This document shows positions 29,601 through 41,482 of a stretch of 64,000 nucleotides of DNA, in pieces; positions within the stretch are counted from its first letter, which is position 1, and every line of letters starts with the position of its first letter. Position numbers and translations under genes: made by a program. Source of the DNA: Serinus canaria (taxonomy: Eukaryota; Chordata; Aves; Passeriformes; Fringillidae); assembly GCF_022539315.1 (NCBI RefSeq), contig NC_066316.1, positions 4,541,501 to 4,605,500 on the forward strand. Reading direction: 5' to 3'. The notes below the pieces were generated by a model. The model had not been told where the DNA came from. It saw only the letters and a list, made by a program, of their open reading frames with translations, and did no database searches.

Positions 29601-32600
29601 AGGAACAGTTAAGGAGATGGCAAAGCTGACGTGGTTTTTAATTTTCAATAGGAATAATTGATTATGTCCTCCTTGGACTGCTAAATATTTATTTAATTCA
29701 GGCCTAGCTGTCTATGCCAAAAAATAATCCTGGAAGAATCAGTACAAAAATAAAGAAGACATTTCAATGTCTGGGCTGGGTAAAATCTTGTAAAAGTAAA
29801 ATAGTAAAATCTTGTCTCTTGTGTTTTTGCTGGGCAGGTGGAAAAACTTTGGAACCTTCTGTGTCCATTGCTTCGAACAGCTTTATCCAACATCACAGTG
29901 GAAACATACAATGACTGGGGCACCTGCATTGCCACTTCCTGTGTAAGTATCCCATTTTTTTGTCTGCTAAAGCTGGGTCCACTGTGGATTAACATTCCTG
30001 CAGTGAGCTGGGAGCTGTGGTGCTGGGCAGCAGGGTCGGTGATAGATCACAAATATCTTGGGTCAATAATTCTTTCACATCACTCAGCAGAACTCGGTGT
30101 AGCTTGTCAGCCAGAACCCTAATTAGCAAAATTCAGGCATGGTTACTAAGATAACTCAAAAATTAAACTAAAATTCCTTCTATTCTAATTGTATTTACCA
30201 AATTATTAATACTGTATATAGTTGTATTGGGTTTTTCTTCTGTTGAGGTTCATTGTGAAAACATCCTGAATATTGCCCATATTTAATAAATAAATCCAGG
30301 AGATGCAAAAAAATCTTTGTCCAAACTTTCCTTGTTTATACCTTATTTTATACATTGTTTACATTTTAACCCCCCTCATTTACTTACATCTCTGTTCCCT
30401 GTCCTTTTCCAGGAGAGCAGAGATCCTAGGAAGCTGCACTGGTTGTTTGAATTGCTGTTGGAATCTCCACTGAGTGGTGAAGGAGGATCATTTGTAGATG
30501 CCTGGTAAAATGAATTTAAACTGTTTTACTGTGGTTGAATAGAGTAGGAAATGCAGCCTGGATAAGCTGTATTGAGAGGATGCTGTGCCAGCTGCCTTGC
30601 TGGGGAGGGGAACAAAGGCAATGCTTTCCAATTAGCTTTTTCCACACAATGGCAGGTTCTTCATGATAATATTTTTAATATAACTCCATTAACAGGATGG
30701 GGGAGTTTGGGGCTTGCAGAGCAGCAGTGCTGTTGTTTCACTGGGAAATTTTTACCCATCTTTGCTCATTGAAGCACACTCTGGTGCACTGACACACTTG
30801 TGCACATTCCCAAACAAAGCCTGGAGGGGACTGGGGAAGGAGGAATGTTCTGTGTGACTAAAAACGAGCTGCTCTGATTCCCAGCCGCCTTTATGTGCTG
30901 CAAGGGGGCCTTGCCCAGCAGGAGTGGAGAGTGCCAGAGCTGCTGCACAGGCTGCTCAAGTACCTGGAGCCCAAACTCACCCAGGTCTACAAGAACGTCC
31001 GAGAGAGAATAGGAAGGTCAGTGTTGTCTGTTGCAGTTCTTGTTGGGTTTTAAATCTTCATTTTATTTGGGTAGTTAGGTAGCTAAATAATTAACTTGAA
31101 AAGCATTAATGCTACTGTAACAAAAATCAGATATATAATTTAAAAGACTTGCTTCAGAAATTCCAGATGACTTCTCCATATTTATCTTTTCATAGAATAT
31201 TCATCTTTTCATTTGTCTATTCATAGAATGTTTTGGACTGGGAGGGACTTTAAAGCTCCTCCAGTCCCAGCCCTTGTCATGGGCAGGGACATTTTTCACT
31301 ATCCCAGGTTGCTCCAAGCCTTGTCCAACTCCTGCCTTGGACACTTCCAGGGATCCAGGGGCATCCACAGCTTCTCTGGGCAACATGTGCCAGGGCTTCA
31401 CTAATTTCTTGTCTACGTTTATGTTTGACATCTCTAAAGCTCTTAGAAGAGACTCTTGGTTGTAAATAACTTTGAATTGAAGATGAGAGGAAATTTTCTC
31501 TAAGTATTAACCTCAAAGGTCACCCAATTGATCTCGGATCATTTGGAGTTCACAGATCACTGTTCTCTGGACAAGAGCCGTGCTCACTGTGTGTTCCTGC
31601 TGGCTTTGTTTGTTTTTTTTAGTGTGTTGACCTACATATTCATGATAGATGTTTCCTTGCCAAACACTGCTGCAACTAAATCTCCCCGTGTCCATGAATT
31701 TACTACCCGGATACTTGAAAACCTCAAACCCCTCATGGAAGCAGATGAAGAAATCCAGAATCATGTTATGGAAGAGAATGGAGTCGGTGAACAAGACGAG
31801 CGAACTCAGGGCATTAAACTCTTGAAAACCAGTGAGTTAAAGAGCTCAGGGAATGGGGGGTGTTTTAGCACATGATGATTGAGGTCTGCAAATTGTTGTA
31901 GCAGAGTTGTTAATATTTTTCTTCCTAATCAGTGATAGTTTCTCTTTATTCAAACAGTTCTGAAGTGGTTGATGGCGAGTGCAGGACGTTCTTTCTCTAC
32001 GGCCGTCACGGAGCAACTCCAGCTGTTACCTTTGTTTTTCAAGGTACATCCTTTAATTTCTCCTTTATTGGTTATGTTTGATCAAAGAAGGATTGTATAA
32101 GTAAACTGAAGTTATTTTGTTTATATATATTTATAATATTCCAACCAGCTCTAGCGGAGGGTGCCCCTGCCCATGGCAGGAGGGTGAAACTGGATCACCC
32201 TTCCAACCCAAGCCATTCCATTATTTTCTTGAGTTATTTTCTTTTGTTTCCTGACTACACAATTCTTTCTAAGCAGCTCCTGTTGTTCCTCTGATTCTTG
32301 TATTCTTTGAATCTGTGTCATCCAGTCTTTCCTCTCTGAAATAATCCGTGCTTGTGTGCCCAAAGTGCACAAACATCAATAAATTACCCCACAGTGATAT
32401 ATGTGACCATAAAACAAAAGTCTGTTGAAGTGAAAGTGACCTTAGTAAAGCTCTGTCTTAGTTTTGGACCTGGATCTAAAATATGAACTTAATTGGGTTT
32501 GATACCAAGAGAAAAGCAGTAAGGAACCAACATCTCACCAGGAAATCTTGATCATTTACTGAGAGAATTTAACATCATATTGATTGTTTTTCCCAGCTAT

Positions 32601-35600
32601 CCTAATCTTTCAGCATTATATTGAATGTGTTTTTCCTAGAAACTGTCTTCTCATGAGATTACCCTTGTTTTGAGGATTTTGCTGTCACCAGTGCCTATTT
32701 ACTAACAGGGCTTTGTTCCCTCCCTGCTCTGATTTAGATTGCACCTGTGGAGAACGACAACAGCTATGATGAGCTCAAAAGAGATGCTAAGATGTGTTTG
32801 TCCTTGATGTCTCAGGGTTTGCTGTATCCTCAGCAAGTGCCTTTGGTACTTCAGGTGCTAAAACAAGTGAGTGAGGTCTAAACAGCTTAAAGCTTTTTCT
32901 CATCTCATGTATCCTCTGCTTTTTATTTAAGAGCATACAATATAATTCTAAGCAAATCAAATACTGATTTAGATCTGAAAGATTTTATTTAAAGTGTTTT
33001 AAAACACTTAGTAAGTGTATCTTGTTTAACATTTAAGCCACTTACTTTTGATAACAAATGGAACAGCATTTTGGTATATTAACATTTGGTTCAGTAGTGG
33101 ATCACTTTAAGTCTCCTCATGAGCATAACAATTCAAAATCCAGTTTCAGAATGAGTCTCCAGCTAAAGAACTGCTCTTGAATCTGATTTTTTTATAGTTC
33201 TGCAATATATTTCTGTTTAAGAATCTGCTTTGGAAGTGAAGCCTGTGAAAATTATTCCCTAAATAATAACTGCCTACTCTGGAGATAAAAGGTCTATGAA
33301 ACAAAATTACCTGAATAAAGGGAGTTCTTTGCAACTACCCCCAGAAGCTTTTTTCTTAAATATTGTTCACTTTCCATCAGGGGCCTGCTTTCTTTGACAT
33401 TTTTGCCTTTTCACCCTGATTTATTCACTGCAGACAGCAAAAAGCAATTCTTGGCATGCCCGATACACCATCCTAACCTACCTCCAGACCATGGTGTTCT
33501 ACAATCTCTTCATCTTCCTCAACAACAGCGAGGCAGTCAATGACATCAGGTGGCTGGTGATAAAACTCCTGGAAGATGAGCAGCTCGAGGCAAGTGATCC
33601 CTTCTCTGCACTGCTTTCACCCCACTGGTTCTTGGCCTTTGTCAAGTTTTATGGAAAAGCTGACATGTAAATTAATTCAGGAAGTATTTCTAGCTCAGTA
33701 TTCCTCCAGCTTTGAAAATGAGCTTTATAGGATTTGTTTCTTTCATATTCATTCCAGGGAAACAGTTGATAATAAAATATTCCATTAGTGATTTTCTGAA
33801 AGTTCACTGCTTCCACTTTTTCACAGAATGGTACATTGCTTGGAGCTTGGTGTCAGTGCATGAAATAGGGATATTATTAATTCCACTATAAATGTGTGTT
33901 GGTAGAAAATTCAACATCCAAGGTCAAATCCCTTCCTGTGTGAAAAGTGTGTAAAACCACTATTTATGACTCTATAGGTCTGCCTCACGTATAATCATAC
34001 TATATTACTGACAAAAATAGTCTTTATATTTCCATCAAGAGCTACCTTGAACTGAGGGGCTTGCATTAAATTATGTGAATTTAAGTCATGTTTAAGCAAA
34101 GTGAAGAATCTTTAGTGTTAACCTCCTGCCTGGCCTATTTCCCCTGCACCATCATTTTCCCTGGTGTTCATGCAGTTGCCAAATACCAATGAAATCCTAC
34201 TTTTGGGTGCTTTTTTCCTTCTAGAAGAAAGATTCTGCATCACCTTGCAATCCTACAGAAGTTGTTTGTCAGAACACTTACCTCATCATCTCACACCATT
34301 TTGAAAAATACCTTTTATTCACTTGAATGCAATTTATTGAGTTACTTTAAATGTACCAAATTATCTCTCTGCACCACAGAGGTGCAAATCCAAAAAGCCT
34401 ACCTGTGTTCATAACCACTCTGGATCATGCTGTTGCCATGGAAGCTTTCACTTTTCTCTGAAAAGTAATCTTGTTCTTTCTTGGTAATAACTGACAAGAT
34501 GCAGTATCCCGCTGAGTAATTCCTGTGTAGTTTTTGGATGCTGGATTTTTAAGATGAGAATGGTTAGCTTTGACTAGGATTTGATGTCTTTGCTCTGTAG
34601 AATTGAGGTTTTGGTTCTTGGATTTTAAGATACTTTTATTTTTTTTTTTGCTTATTTTGATAGCAAGGGCCAGACCTGCTGATGATTGTTTTAATATGCA
34701 CAGCACTCAATGTCTTGATAAGTGTTTTTCATATCAGTTTTACAGGAATGAGAATATTTTCTCTGTTTAAGCAGCTCCTTGCAACTTCTACAGTTGGGTT
34801 TGGCTTGTGCTGTTGAGTGGTTTTGTTCTGATACTGCTGCATTTTTATAGACAATGACCAGTCCCTTCTGACCAAAAAAACTCAAACCCCACAGGTGATG
34901 GGGAGATTCCTCTCGTTTTTATATTCTGTATATCATCGTGAGTGTGATAATTTATAAATTACTTGCTGCTTTGTGCATGATTTTAAAGGCTTTGCTTCCA
35001 GGTGCTCCTCACAGCAAAGTGTTCCTTCTAGCTGGGTGATTAATTTAGAAATTAAAGTGGTTGTAGTACAGGGACTAGGGATGTAAATGAGCCCAGCTCT
35101 CCTGAGAGCTCGCTCACTTCCCAGCCGAGCTGCTTTGTGTCTGGCTCTTGTATTAGCACATCATGTCTCATTTAATAACTCAGCTCTTCAGGGACTCACA
35201 AACTGCTGATAAACAACACTGCCAGCCTCTCACCTCATCCTTCCTCCTTCACTGGCAGCAAAGTAGATCACGTTAGAATAGTACCTTGTAGAAATTTAAA
35301 TGGAATGGGTCAGAGTCTCAAGAGCTGATTTGAACTTCCTCTGTTTAATTATTGCAGCTCTTGCAGCTGTACTTATGGCTTTGTGAGGCTCAGAACATCA
35401 TGTTCAAGGATGTAATTTATTATTATAATCTGCTGCATTGGATTCAGAGCAGGTGTTTGTGCTCCACAGAGACAAGTGTTCTATTTGCAGTTACCTGTGA
35501 CAGAATGTACCTATCAAAAATCTGGTGGCAGCATCTCAACCAGTTGATTTGGTTTGCAAGTTTGTAAATGTTGGAAGGCTTTTGTCAGAATGTAATTATG

Positions 35601-38557
35601 GAAATTGGGAGTGAGTTTTGGAGGGACTCCCAATTTAAATACAATTTTACATGTCTATAGCTTCCTGGCTTTGGGAGATTTGAGGAGATGAGAGAAATAA
35701 GTAATACCAATGGGTTAGTCACTTGTTTTTAAAAGCAAGGATGAGTTGTCTCTACTTGGAATTCACTAACAAGGTGCTGTGGTTTGTTTAAAAATAATGG
35801 AAAAAGAGATCTTTTGAATGGCTTGGCAATTAGATGAAAGCTAAGTTTAGTCTTGTTCTTTGTTGTTTCTGTGTTGCCCTTAAGAATGTTTTTCCAACCT
35901 GGGTTTCTGGTTTTATTCATGTAGTGCAGAGATCTGGTACTTGAGATAAGGAAGTCTGTGATGCTGGAGCATTACAGAACTGAGTTGTTGACAATAAAGT
36001 TTGTTTTGTTGCTTATAATCCAGCATCTGTTGTGTCCTTCAAAGAATACTTGTGCTATGGGTAGAACAGATTCAGCTGAGTCTCTGGAACATTGCTCCTG
36101 CCTTTTCTTGGAAAAACTCTTCTGCTTTTGTCAGGAGAAAAACTAAATGCTTCTGAATAAAGCCCTCTTAAAAACTGATGTCAATGCAGAGCCTGTTAGG
36201 AATTTTGTGAAGCAGGTTGATCATTTGGTCTCAGTCAATGTTTGTTTTTAAACTTTCTGAAGCTCTTCTGTTGACAGTGGAGTTAAATGACATTATTTCC
36301 TTGAGGAGCAGGTCACTTTATGGCAAATTTTGTGACAGTAGTTCTGTATTACAGCAAAGCATGTTGATTACAGAGCCATCTAATAAACTACTAATGACAG
36401 GATAATACTTGAAAGGCTTGTGCTGAGCAAGATTTGCTCACTTGGGTTAGTGGAGTGTGCTTGAGAGGGCAGTAATGGCATAAACAAACTGTGTTGTGTC
36501 CCATGTGTGGCCAGGTGAGGGAGATGGCTGCCACCACGCTCAGCGGGCTCCTGCAGTGCAACTTCCTCACCATGGACGGGCCCATGCAGACTCACTTCGA
36601 GCAGCTCTGCAAGATGAGGCTCCCCAAGAAAAGGAAGAGGGACCTGGCCTCAGTGGGGGACACAATTCCTTCAGGGGGTAAGAAAGCAGCTCAGGAAGCA
36701 AATCATGTTTTTGGTAACATAGACTGCCATAGAACTTGATTTGCAGCGTTAATGGTAAGAATACACAGCAAAGGCAAATATTTTTATTATGTATTCCTAT
36801 ATTCAATTCATTTCTAACTCTTTTAGAATTAACATTAAAGAGGTTTTTCCAGTTTCCAGTTCACAGAGATAAGGATGCAGATGATGAGGGATAGCAAGTT
36901 CCTCAATAAATAAAGTCACGACATAGTTTCACTCCTTGCCCATCTTACCTTCTATTTGTTAGCAGTGTGAGTTTTTTATTCTAAAAAAACCAAACAACAA
37001 ACTCAGAACAGCCAACCAAAAAATAAACCAGAACAGAAACCCCCTTAGTTAACCCTGATTTGGAACTTTGGCTTCTGCCTGGGCATTAAATGCCTCTGAA
37101 TCACAGTCATTTGACCCAGAAGTTTGCTTTCCATATTGTCCAGTAGTTCTGGGATTTGAGAAAACACTCTGAATGCAGAAAGAGGGAACATGGAGATGTC
37201 ATTCATGAGTTTCTTTGAGAGAGGGGACCTCATTTGAAATGTTTATAAAGTGTCCAGCAGTTGCAGATTGATTCCTATTGGAAGGAGGTGTAAAAAATGA
37301 AAGATATGAGAATGAATCTGGGATTCTGAGTAAGGAAGCAAAACCAATCTGGAGGTCCATTCGTTCATGTCTGTAGAACTCTCTGGATTTCTACAGAGCT
37401 GGAGGTCTCTGCAGTGCCAGGGGTTTGTTGCTGATTTTCTTTAACTGAGGTGGGTTGCTGCCCTGTTCCTGCAGACCTGGTGAAGCGCCACGCCGGTGTC
37501 CTGGGGCTCAGTGCCTGCATCCTGTCCAGCCCCTACGATGTGCCCACCTGGATGCCACAGCTCCTCATGGATCTCAGTGCCCACCTCAATGATCCCCAGC
37601 CTATTGAGGTAAAAATACAGCAGCTCTCAATCAGCAGAACACAGCTGAATACCTGTGACTCATTCTTAGCTCTCTTTTCCTAGAAAAGCATAGGAACCTA
37701 TTAAGAAATTTAATTTCTGCTGCTTTTTACTAAATGACTCCTAATAGTTTTAAAGCATGACCTGCTTTTAAGTATTTTTTGTGGTAGATCTGTCCTTGCT
37801 TTCAAATTAAAAGCATTAAACTGAAAGCTGCAAGAGCTATATTTATAATGAGGAAGTGGGCTTTTTTCATTAAAGATGTCCCTTTTGTGCATGCCATTCT
37901 AGGAAGCATTAACCTGAACCAAAACATCAGTCTGGAATTTTTTAAATGAAGTGTTATGAGCTGCCCTAGAAATAAGTTTTTAAAGAAATCATTGCCTTTA
38001 ACTCTTACTGTTTTGCCCTGTCTGTTGGGTTTTGTTGACTGTGGCTGTTTTAGCCAGAGGAATGAGATGAAGAAATCCTTTGATTTTTTCAGACCAAAAC
38101 AACCCTTTTGAAACAGCCAAGAAAAAGGCAGTGGGGGAAAAGCACTTGGCTTTTACCCTGTAAGAATCTCTGAGTGTTTCCTAGCTCAAAATTGTAGGCC
38201 CAGGAATCCTTTTTATAATGTTGGAGTCACGACCCTGCTCAAAAGACTAACCAGAACCGTGAAAACTGAAATCATAGGCTGAATTCCCCAGAGCCCTCCT
38301 GTCCTCTGGGTCTGCTCCAAGCCTTGGTGGTACTGAGCAGTTGTGTTTGCTGTCCCCAACGTTGGTTTTGGTGTGGACCTGGGCTCCCTGGCTGACAGAG
38401 CTCCATCCACTTGTGCTGGCAGATGACGGTGAAGAAGACGCTGTCCAATTTCCGGAGGACCCACCACGACAACTGGCAGGAGCACAAGCAGCAGTTCACA
38501 GATGACCAGCTCCTGGTGCTCACTGACCTCCTGGTTTCACCCTGCTATTATGCATAG
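2654..38557 (+). CDS. PSME4: PSME4, proteasome activator subunit 4 (PA200/Blm10 family), 3' 45 coding exons
   Basis: PA200 is a huge HEAT/ARM-repeat solenoid that caps the 20S proteasome, opens its gate and promotes ubiquitin-independent breakdown of proteins, including acetylated histones, in the nucleus. Coding exons read from the sequence: 2654-2794, 3275-3391, 7747-7791, 8460-8609, 9281-9344, 11537-11611, 11729-11851, 12263-12355, 13297-13562, 15063-15249, 15915-16004, 16951-17015, 17118-17268, 18400-18498, 18855-18924, 19339-19406, 19906-20121, 21263-21420, 22031-22126, 22709-22764, 23252-23308, 23497-23552, 23635-23733, 23820-23882, 24037-24132, 24485-24616, 25157-25366, 25501-25637, 25867-25920, 26437-26566, 27195-27276, 27574-27727, 28292-28361, 28818-28943, 29281-29433, 29838-29942, 30413-30504, 30885-31016, 31623-31831, 31958-32043, 32738-32866, 33434-33589, 36515-36677, 37475-37608, 38423-38557. 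Every junction keeps phase, with no internal stop or frameshift, for 1762 residues; about 81 N-terminal residues lie upstream of the window. The translation is close to human PA200 throughout. All introns are GT-AG except two GC-AG introns. No promoter is visible. Confidence 0.97.
3709..3869 (+). repeat. LTR-like avian interspersed repeat fragment
   Basis: The block begins TGTTGTGGTTTAATCCCAGC, continues with GGCAACTAAG and GGGAGAGAACTGGAAGGGTA, and ends near CCAAAACCAGCACA. This resembles a degenerate, internally deleted copy of an LTR family found across bird genomes that starts TGTGGTTTAACCCCAGC. The ends are TG..CA, but no flanking target-site duplication is evident. The family name is not asserted. 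Confidence 0.5.
4884..4943 (+). other. PSME4: candidate in-frame cassette exon of PSME4 (60 nt)
   Basis: The segment is preceded by a pyrimidine-rich TTTGTTTACATTCAG acceptor and followed by a consensus GTAAGA donor. It is exactly 60 nt and open in the frame set by the upstream exon, which ends with two bases of a codon. Inclusion would keep the Asn at the junction, add 20 residues starting Ser-Tyr-Arg-Pro-Gly-Trp, and rejoin the next exon in frame. The segment is not part of the PA200 sequence I know, so it may be an alternative exon or a chance pairing of sites. Confidence 0.4.
7812..7830 (+). repeat. short (TTTA)n microsatellite
   Basis: About four to five TTTA units lie just inside the intron that follows the 45-nt PSME4 exon at 7747-7791. 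Confidence 0.7.
12684..12782 (+). mobile_element. CR1 LINE 3'-end fragment, sense
   Basis: A typical CR1 3' tail: a GGAAAGTGTCCCTGCCCGTG-like segment, then GAACTGGATGAGCTTTGAGG, then TCCCTTCCAACCCAAACCAT and TTCTGTGATCC. It is 5'-truncated, lies in a PSME4 intron, and has no coding part. Confidence 0.85.
15031..15062 (+). other. PSME4: duplicated splice-acceptor motif before the PSME4 exon at 15063
   Basis: TTTTACAGAACATA occurs twice, 25 nt apart. The first copy puts AG at 15036-15037 and the second puts AG at 15061-15062. Only the second gives the conserved reading Lys-Thr-Tyr-Pro-Ala in phase. Use of the first would add 25 nt and shift the frame. Confidence 0.7.
20122..21262 (+). other. 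PSME4: PSME4 GC-AG intron (first)
   Basis: The upstream exon ends ATCAAG and the intron starts GCAAGG. The next exon starts after TTGCTGCAG at 21263. The protein join Phe-Pro-Ile-Lys/Asp-Trp-Gly-Lys matches PA200, and no in-phase GT donor is available at the conserved position, so the non-canonical GC donor is the supported choice. Confidence 0.88.
31192..31412 (-). mobile_element. CR1 LINE 3'-end fragment, antisense
   Basis: Read on the plus strand it shows the inverse CR1 tail: CATAGAATGTTTTGGACTGG, then GGGCAGGGACATTTTTCACT, then CACTTCCAGGGATCCAGGGG and TCTCTGGGCAACATGTGCCA. It lies in the PSME4 intron between 31017 and 31622. Confidence 0.85.
32146..32224 (+). mobile_element. short CR1 3'-tail fragment, sense
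   Basis: It reads GGGTGCCCCTGCCCATGGCA, then GAAACTGGATCACCCTTCCA and ACCCAAGCCATTCCA, a strongly 5'-truncated CR1 end in a PSME4 intron. Confidence 0.75.
33590..36514 (+). other. PSME4: PSME4 GC-AG intron (second, 2.9 kb)
   Basis: The upstream exon ends CAGCTCGAG and the intron starts GCAAGT. The next exon starts after GTGGCCAG at 36515, giving Glu-Gln-Leu-Glu/Val-Arg-Glu-Met as in PA200. The donor matches the consensus at every position except the T to C change. Apart from AT-rich chance ORFs I see no other element in the intron. Confidence 0.88.
36515..36677 (+). CDS. PSME4: PSME4 exon with basic nuclear-localisation cluster
   Basis: This exon encodes the segment Val-Arg-Glu-Met-Ala-Ala to Thr-Ile-Pro-Ser. 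It includes LPKKRKRD, a classic monopartite nuclear-localisation-type basic cluster (codons near 36621-36644). In mammals this C-terminal area is also where the bromodomain-like module linked to acetyl-histone recognition is placed (established for PA200; not separately testable here). The exon ends with one base of a Gly/Asp-type codon completed at 37475. Confidence 0.95.
38423..38557 (+). CDS. PSME4: PSME4 terminal coding exon with C-terminal YYA
   Basis: It encodes 44 residues from Met-Thr-Val-Lys-Lys to the stop TAG, ending Ser-Pro-Cys-Tyr-Tyr-Ala. The C-terminal Tyr-Tyr-Ala is the Blm10/PA200 version of the HbYX motif that docks between 20S alpha subunits and opens the gate, so the key activating residues are intact. 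The stop codon coincides with a possible exon end (AG before GTGGGT). Confidence 0.95.
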   Translation: MTVKKTLSNFRRTHHDNWQEHKQQFTDDQLLVLTDLLVSPCYYA

Positions 38558-39173
38558 GTGGGTCAGCTGATGGGTTTTGCCATAAACTTCACTCTTAGGA
38601 ATTCTACTCCAGTGTCAGGAAGAATCCTTAACCACAGGGAAAATGCTGCAGCCAAATTTCTGGCCCTTTGCATCTTCCAATGGTTTTGGTCAGATTTATT
38701 TTGGTTAAATATTTTAAATATTGCCCATCTTTCTATGCATCCCTGTGCTTTGCTAAGACATTTACACTTCTTTTCTTGAATATTGATGTTCCTTTTCTCC
38801 GTTTTCTGCCAGTTGGCTGCCTTTTAAATGCCTAGCAGTGCCCCTAAAGTGCTGCTTTGTACTTCTGGTGCCTCTGAGGACTTTACACCACCCAGTCCAG
38901 GCTATCACCTACATCTCAGGATGGGCAATGGCTGCTACCATTCGGTTTCTTCTTCCACACTCTGGCTTTGCTGCCAGGGCTCTTCACACAGGCATGTCCC
39001 CAAAGAGCGAATCCATTCCTGGGGTTTCTCTTTGTTACACTACAAGATTCCCATCTCTATTGTATTGTGATGTTTTGTGACAGTATTCCAAGAGAAGCTT
39101 TAATTTATCTTTTCATATGAACAAGAGCATGAGGCAATATTTGTGTTTTGAACTCCTTCTTCTTTCTTTTCAG
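38558..39173 (+). other. PSME4: probable intron in the PSME4 3' UTR
   Basis: The stop codon TAG is followed directly by GTGGGT, a weak-to-fair donor. A very strong acceptor with a long pyrimidine tract ends in TTTTCAG at 39167-39173. If spliced, the last exon is wholly untranslated. If unspliced, this is ordinary 3' UTR. An open stretch at about 38,820-39,080 was inspected and has no recognised family. Confidence 0.55.
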
Positions 39174-40685
39174 GCTTCTCCTGGGAAAAATGAGGATGTA
39201 GGAATTTTTCTGCGAAATAAAGGAAACTCAAAAGAAATTGATCATGTAGAGAACTTTGTGCTGGAAATCCTGATGCCTAATCAAAACTACTGTTAAATAC
39301 AAGTGTAGAGACCTGGTTCTACTCAAAAGGAATTTCACCTCCCCAGGGAGCAGCCGGGGGAGCCCCGAGGCTGCACCTACAGGGCCTCATCGTGAGTCCA
39401 TGGCAAGACCCTCCTCCTTGGCCTGCATCACACATCAGTCTTGTTTGTGCTTCCTTGCACACAGTGACCTACACTGCACATCCCTCACCCCCTTCTTCTG
39501 CCCCCTGTTCCTGACATTAAGGATGTGCAGAACCAGAGAGTGCTGCAAACAGGAATTTCCCAGTGGAGCTCTCCAATTCTGCCAATGCAACTCCTCCCCC
39601 AGTCCATACACAGCCCTGGGAGCCTTCCTTCCTCAGAGTTTTATTTTTCACTACTGGGATTTGAGTACCATCCAGTCCACCTCAGGGCAGCATTGCCTTT
39701 TTGTATTCTCTTCCTTGTGCAAATGTAAATAGCTGAGCTCTGTGCAGTGCAGGGGTGGCAGGATGCAGCATGGGCAGCTCCTGCTGCCTGGCCAGGCCTT
39801 CAGGGGTGTCTTGACCATGTGTGGTTTAAAAAAAAAAATCTGTGATTCTCTGCTTATTTTTAAGGGGGAAATGGGTGTTTCCATGTAATTAGAACCCACA
39901 AATAGGAAATGATGGACTGTTAGTGATGGTTGAATTCACGGAATGAAATGTATGCACAGTGTGGAAAGGCAGTTTTTAACAGTGTATTCTCCTAAAGATT
40001 GAGCAAGCATATCTTGTTTGAAGATTGTGGAAGCTCTGTGTTTTTTTGCCTGCAGCTTTGTTAAGAGACTGGTATCAATTGGCTGTTTACCAAGCTGTTT
40101 AATATGTGTTACATAGTTGTAAAAGACTGTATAAATTGTAGAGGCATTGCATTGACAAAACATTGTACAGTTTGCAACCTTTTACATAACACCATTGTGA
40201 GATTAATTTGTAAAGATTCATACTTAGATGTTAATACAGTAGTGGTTCTGGCTTTTGTATCAAAACAAATGCCATTCTTAGTTTTTTAAATTATTTCCTT
40301 TAACAGAATATCTCGTTGTGTCTGAGAGGGTTTGTTTTGCTTTTCCTGTATCTCATGTCTGTGTCTCATTCAGATTTTACTGCAACACGTGTGGCCATTT
40401 CTCAATGCTGACATCACATATTCTGGTGTGATCCATTCATAGAACGTGAGGTACATGGAATAACCCATAAACTGGTGTGTGTTTCATCTTTCATGCAAAT
40501 TCCCCCAGGAGCACTGAGACGTTTGTGTGGCCCATCCCAAATGTCCAAGCACAGCAGTGCTCCTGGGGCAGTATTTAAGGAGTGTCAGCACACGGATGTA
40601 ACCACTGTATAGCGTAGTGCCAAAATTATGATTTCAATTGTGTACGTAGTTTAAGACCCAATAAATGGACTGTTTGTAACTATTG
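39174..40685 (+). other. PSME4: PSME4 3' UTR
   Basis: It runs from the acceptor at 39173 to shortly after the AATAAA at 40660-40665, about 1.5 kb. It is AT-rich towards the end, with no long conserved frame. The 3' end is inferred from the signal, with cleavage expected 15-25 nt downstream. Confidence 0.65.
40660..40665 (+). terminator. PSME4: PSME4 polyadenylation signal AATAAA
   Basis: A canonical AATAAA lies in CCCAATAAATGG and is followed by a GT-rich stretch (GACTGTTTGTAAC). Confidence 0.75.
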
Positions 40686-40930
40686 CATCTTCCTGTATTT
40701 CTGAAGAGGAAATGTGTTGGTTTGAGACTGTATCTTCAGGTTTTTACAGTGCTTTTATGAGGCCTGTGTTTGTCCTGGGATTTGGTAATGAGTTAAGGCA
40801 TCATTAAGGACTAATTAAAGGTCTTGTTCTAATGTTTAGGAAATCAGCTTTTACATTTATGGAAAAATACCTTGTGCCTGTTAACTTCTGAGAACTGGAG
40901 AGACTAGTTTTTGTTGGAGAGGGTTTTGCT

Positions 40931-40976
40931 GATAGAATTAAATCGTTGCAAGTGATGGAATTAAATCTTTGCAAGG
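40931..40976 (+). repeat. 23-bp tandem duplication
   Basis: Two adjacent 23-bp units, each GAT.GAATTAAATC.TTGCAAG., are identical at 20 of 23 positions. Confidence 0.8.
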
Positions 40977-41482
40977 GATGGAAAGCCTTTGCTGCAGAGG
41001 ATCATCTTTAAAGGATCCTTGGCTGATGAAGTGTTGGAGCAGATCTTGCATGTGCTGTTCTGCAGCTCTGCTGCTTTGTGCTGTACTTGGGAATCTCCTT
41101 AGTCAGGGTGTAGCTGGAATTGGTTGAGGTTTCAGTGCTCTGTAAGGAATCATGCTCTGGTCAGGAAAGATATTCATTCCCAACACCTTATAATTGCTTT
41201 ATCCAAAGAGATCCCCCAGTAAATACAGCAAAATATCCAAAATATGTGTCTATAGGATAAAATACACCTGTGGTAGTGTGAGCAAACTTGTGCTGGTTGA
41301 GTTTTGGTGAGGGAAGAAGGGTTGTTAGTCTCTTGTCCTGAAAATGCAGGAACTATTTTTTACCACCAAATCTTCACCAAACACCACAACTGCATTACTG
41401 GATTTATTCCCTAACTTTCCCCAAGCAACATCCTGAATTCTGAACTTTCACCACTGATGTCTTTTACTGTCTCTTCCCTGAA

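Noticed and set aside
38820..39083. Open stretch with hydrophobic translation in the PSME4 3' UTR intron
   Set aside because: Several frames are open, the translation matches nothing I know, and it lies after the PSME4 stop; probably chance.
40985..41070. Short coding-like stretch (GSLADEVLEQILHVLF) upstream of the orphan exon
   Set aside because: Short, with no donor matching the candidate exon at 41484 in a convincing phase; kept only as a lead.
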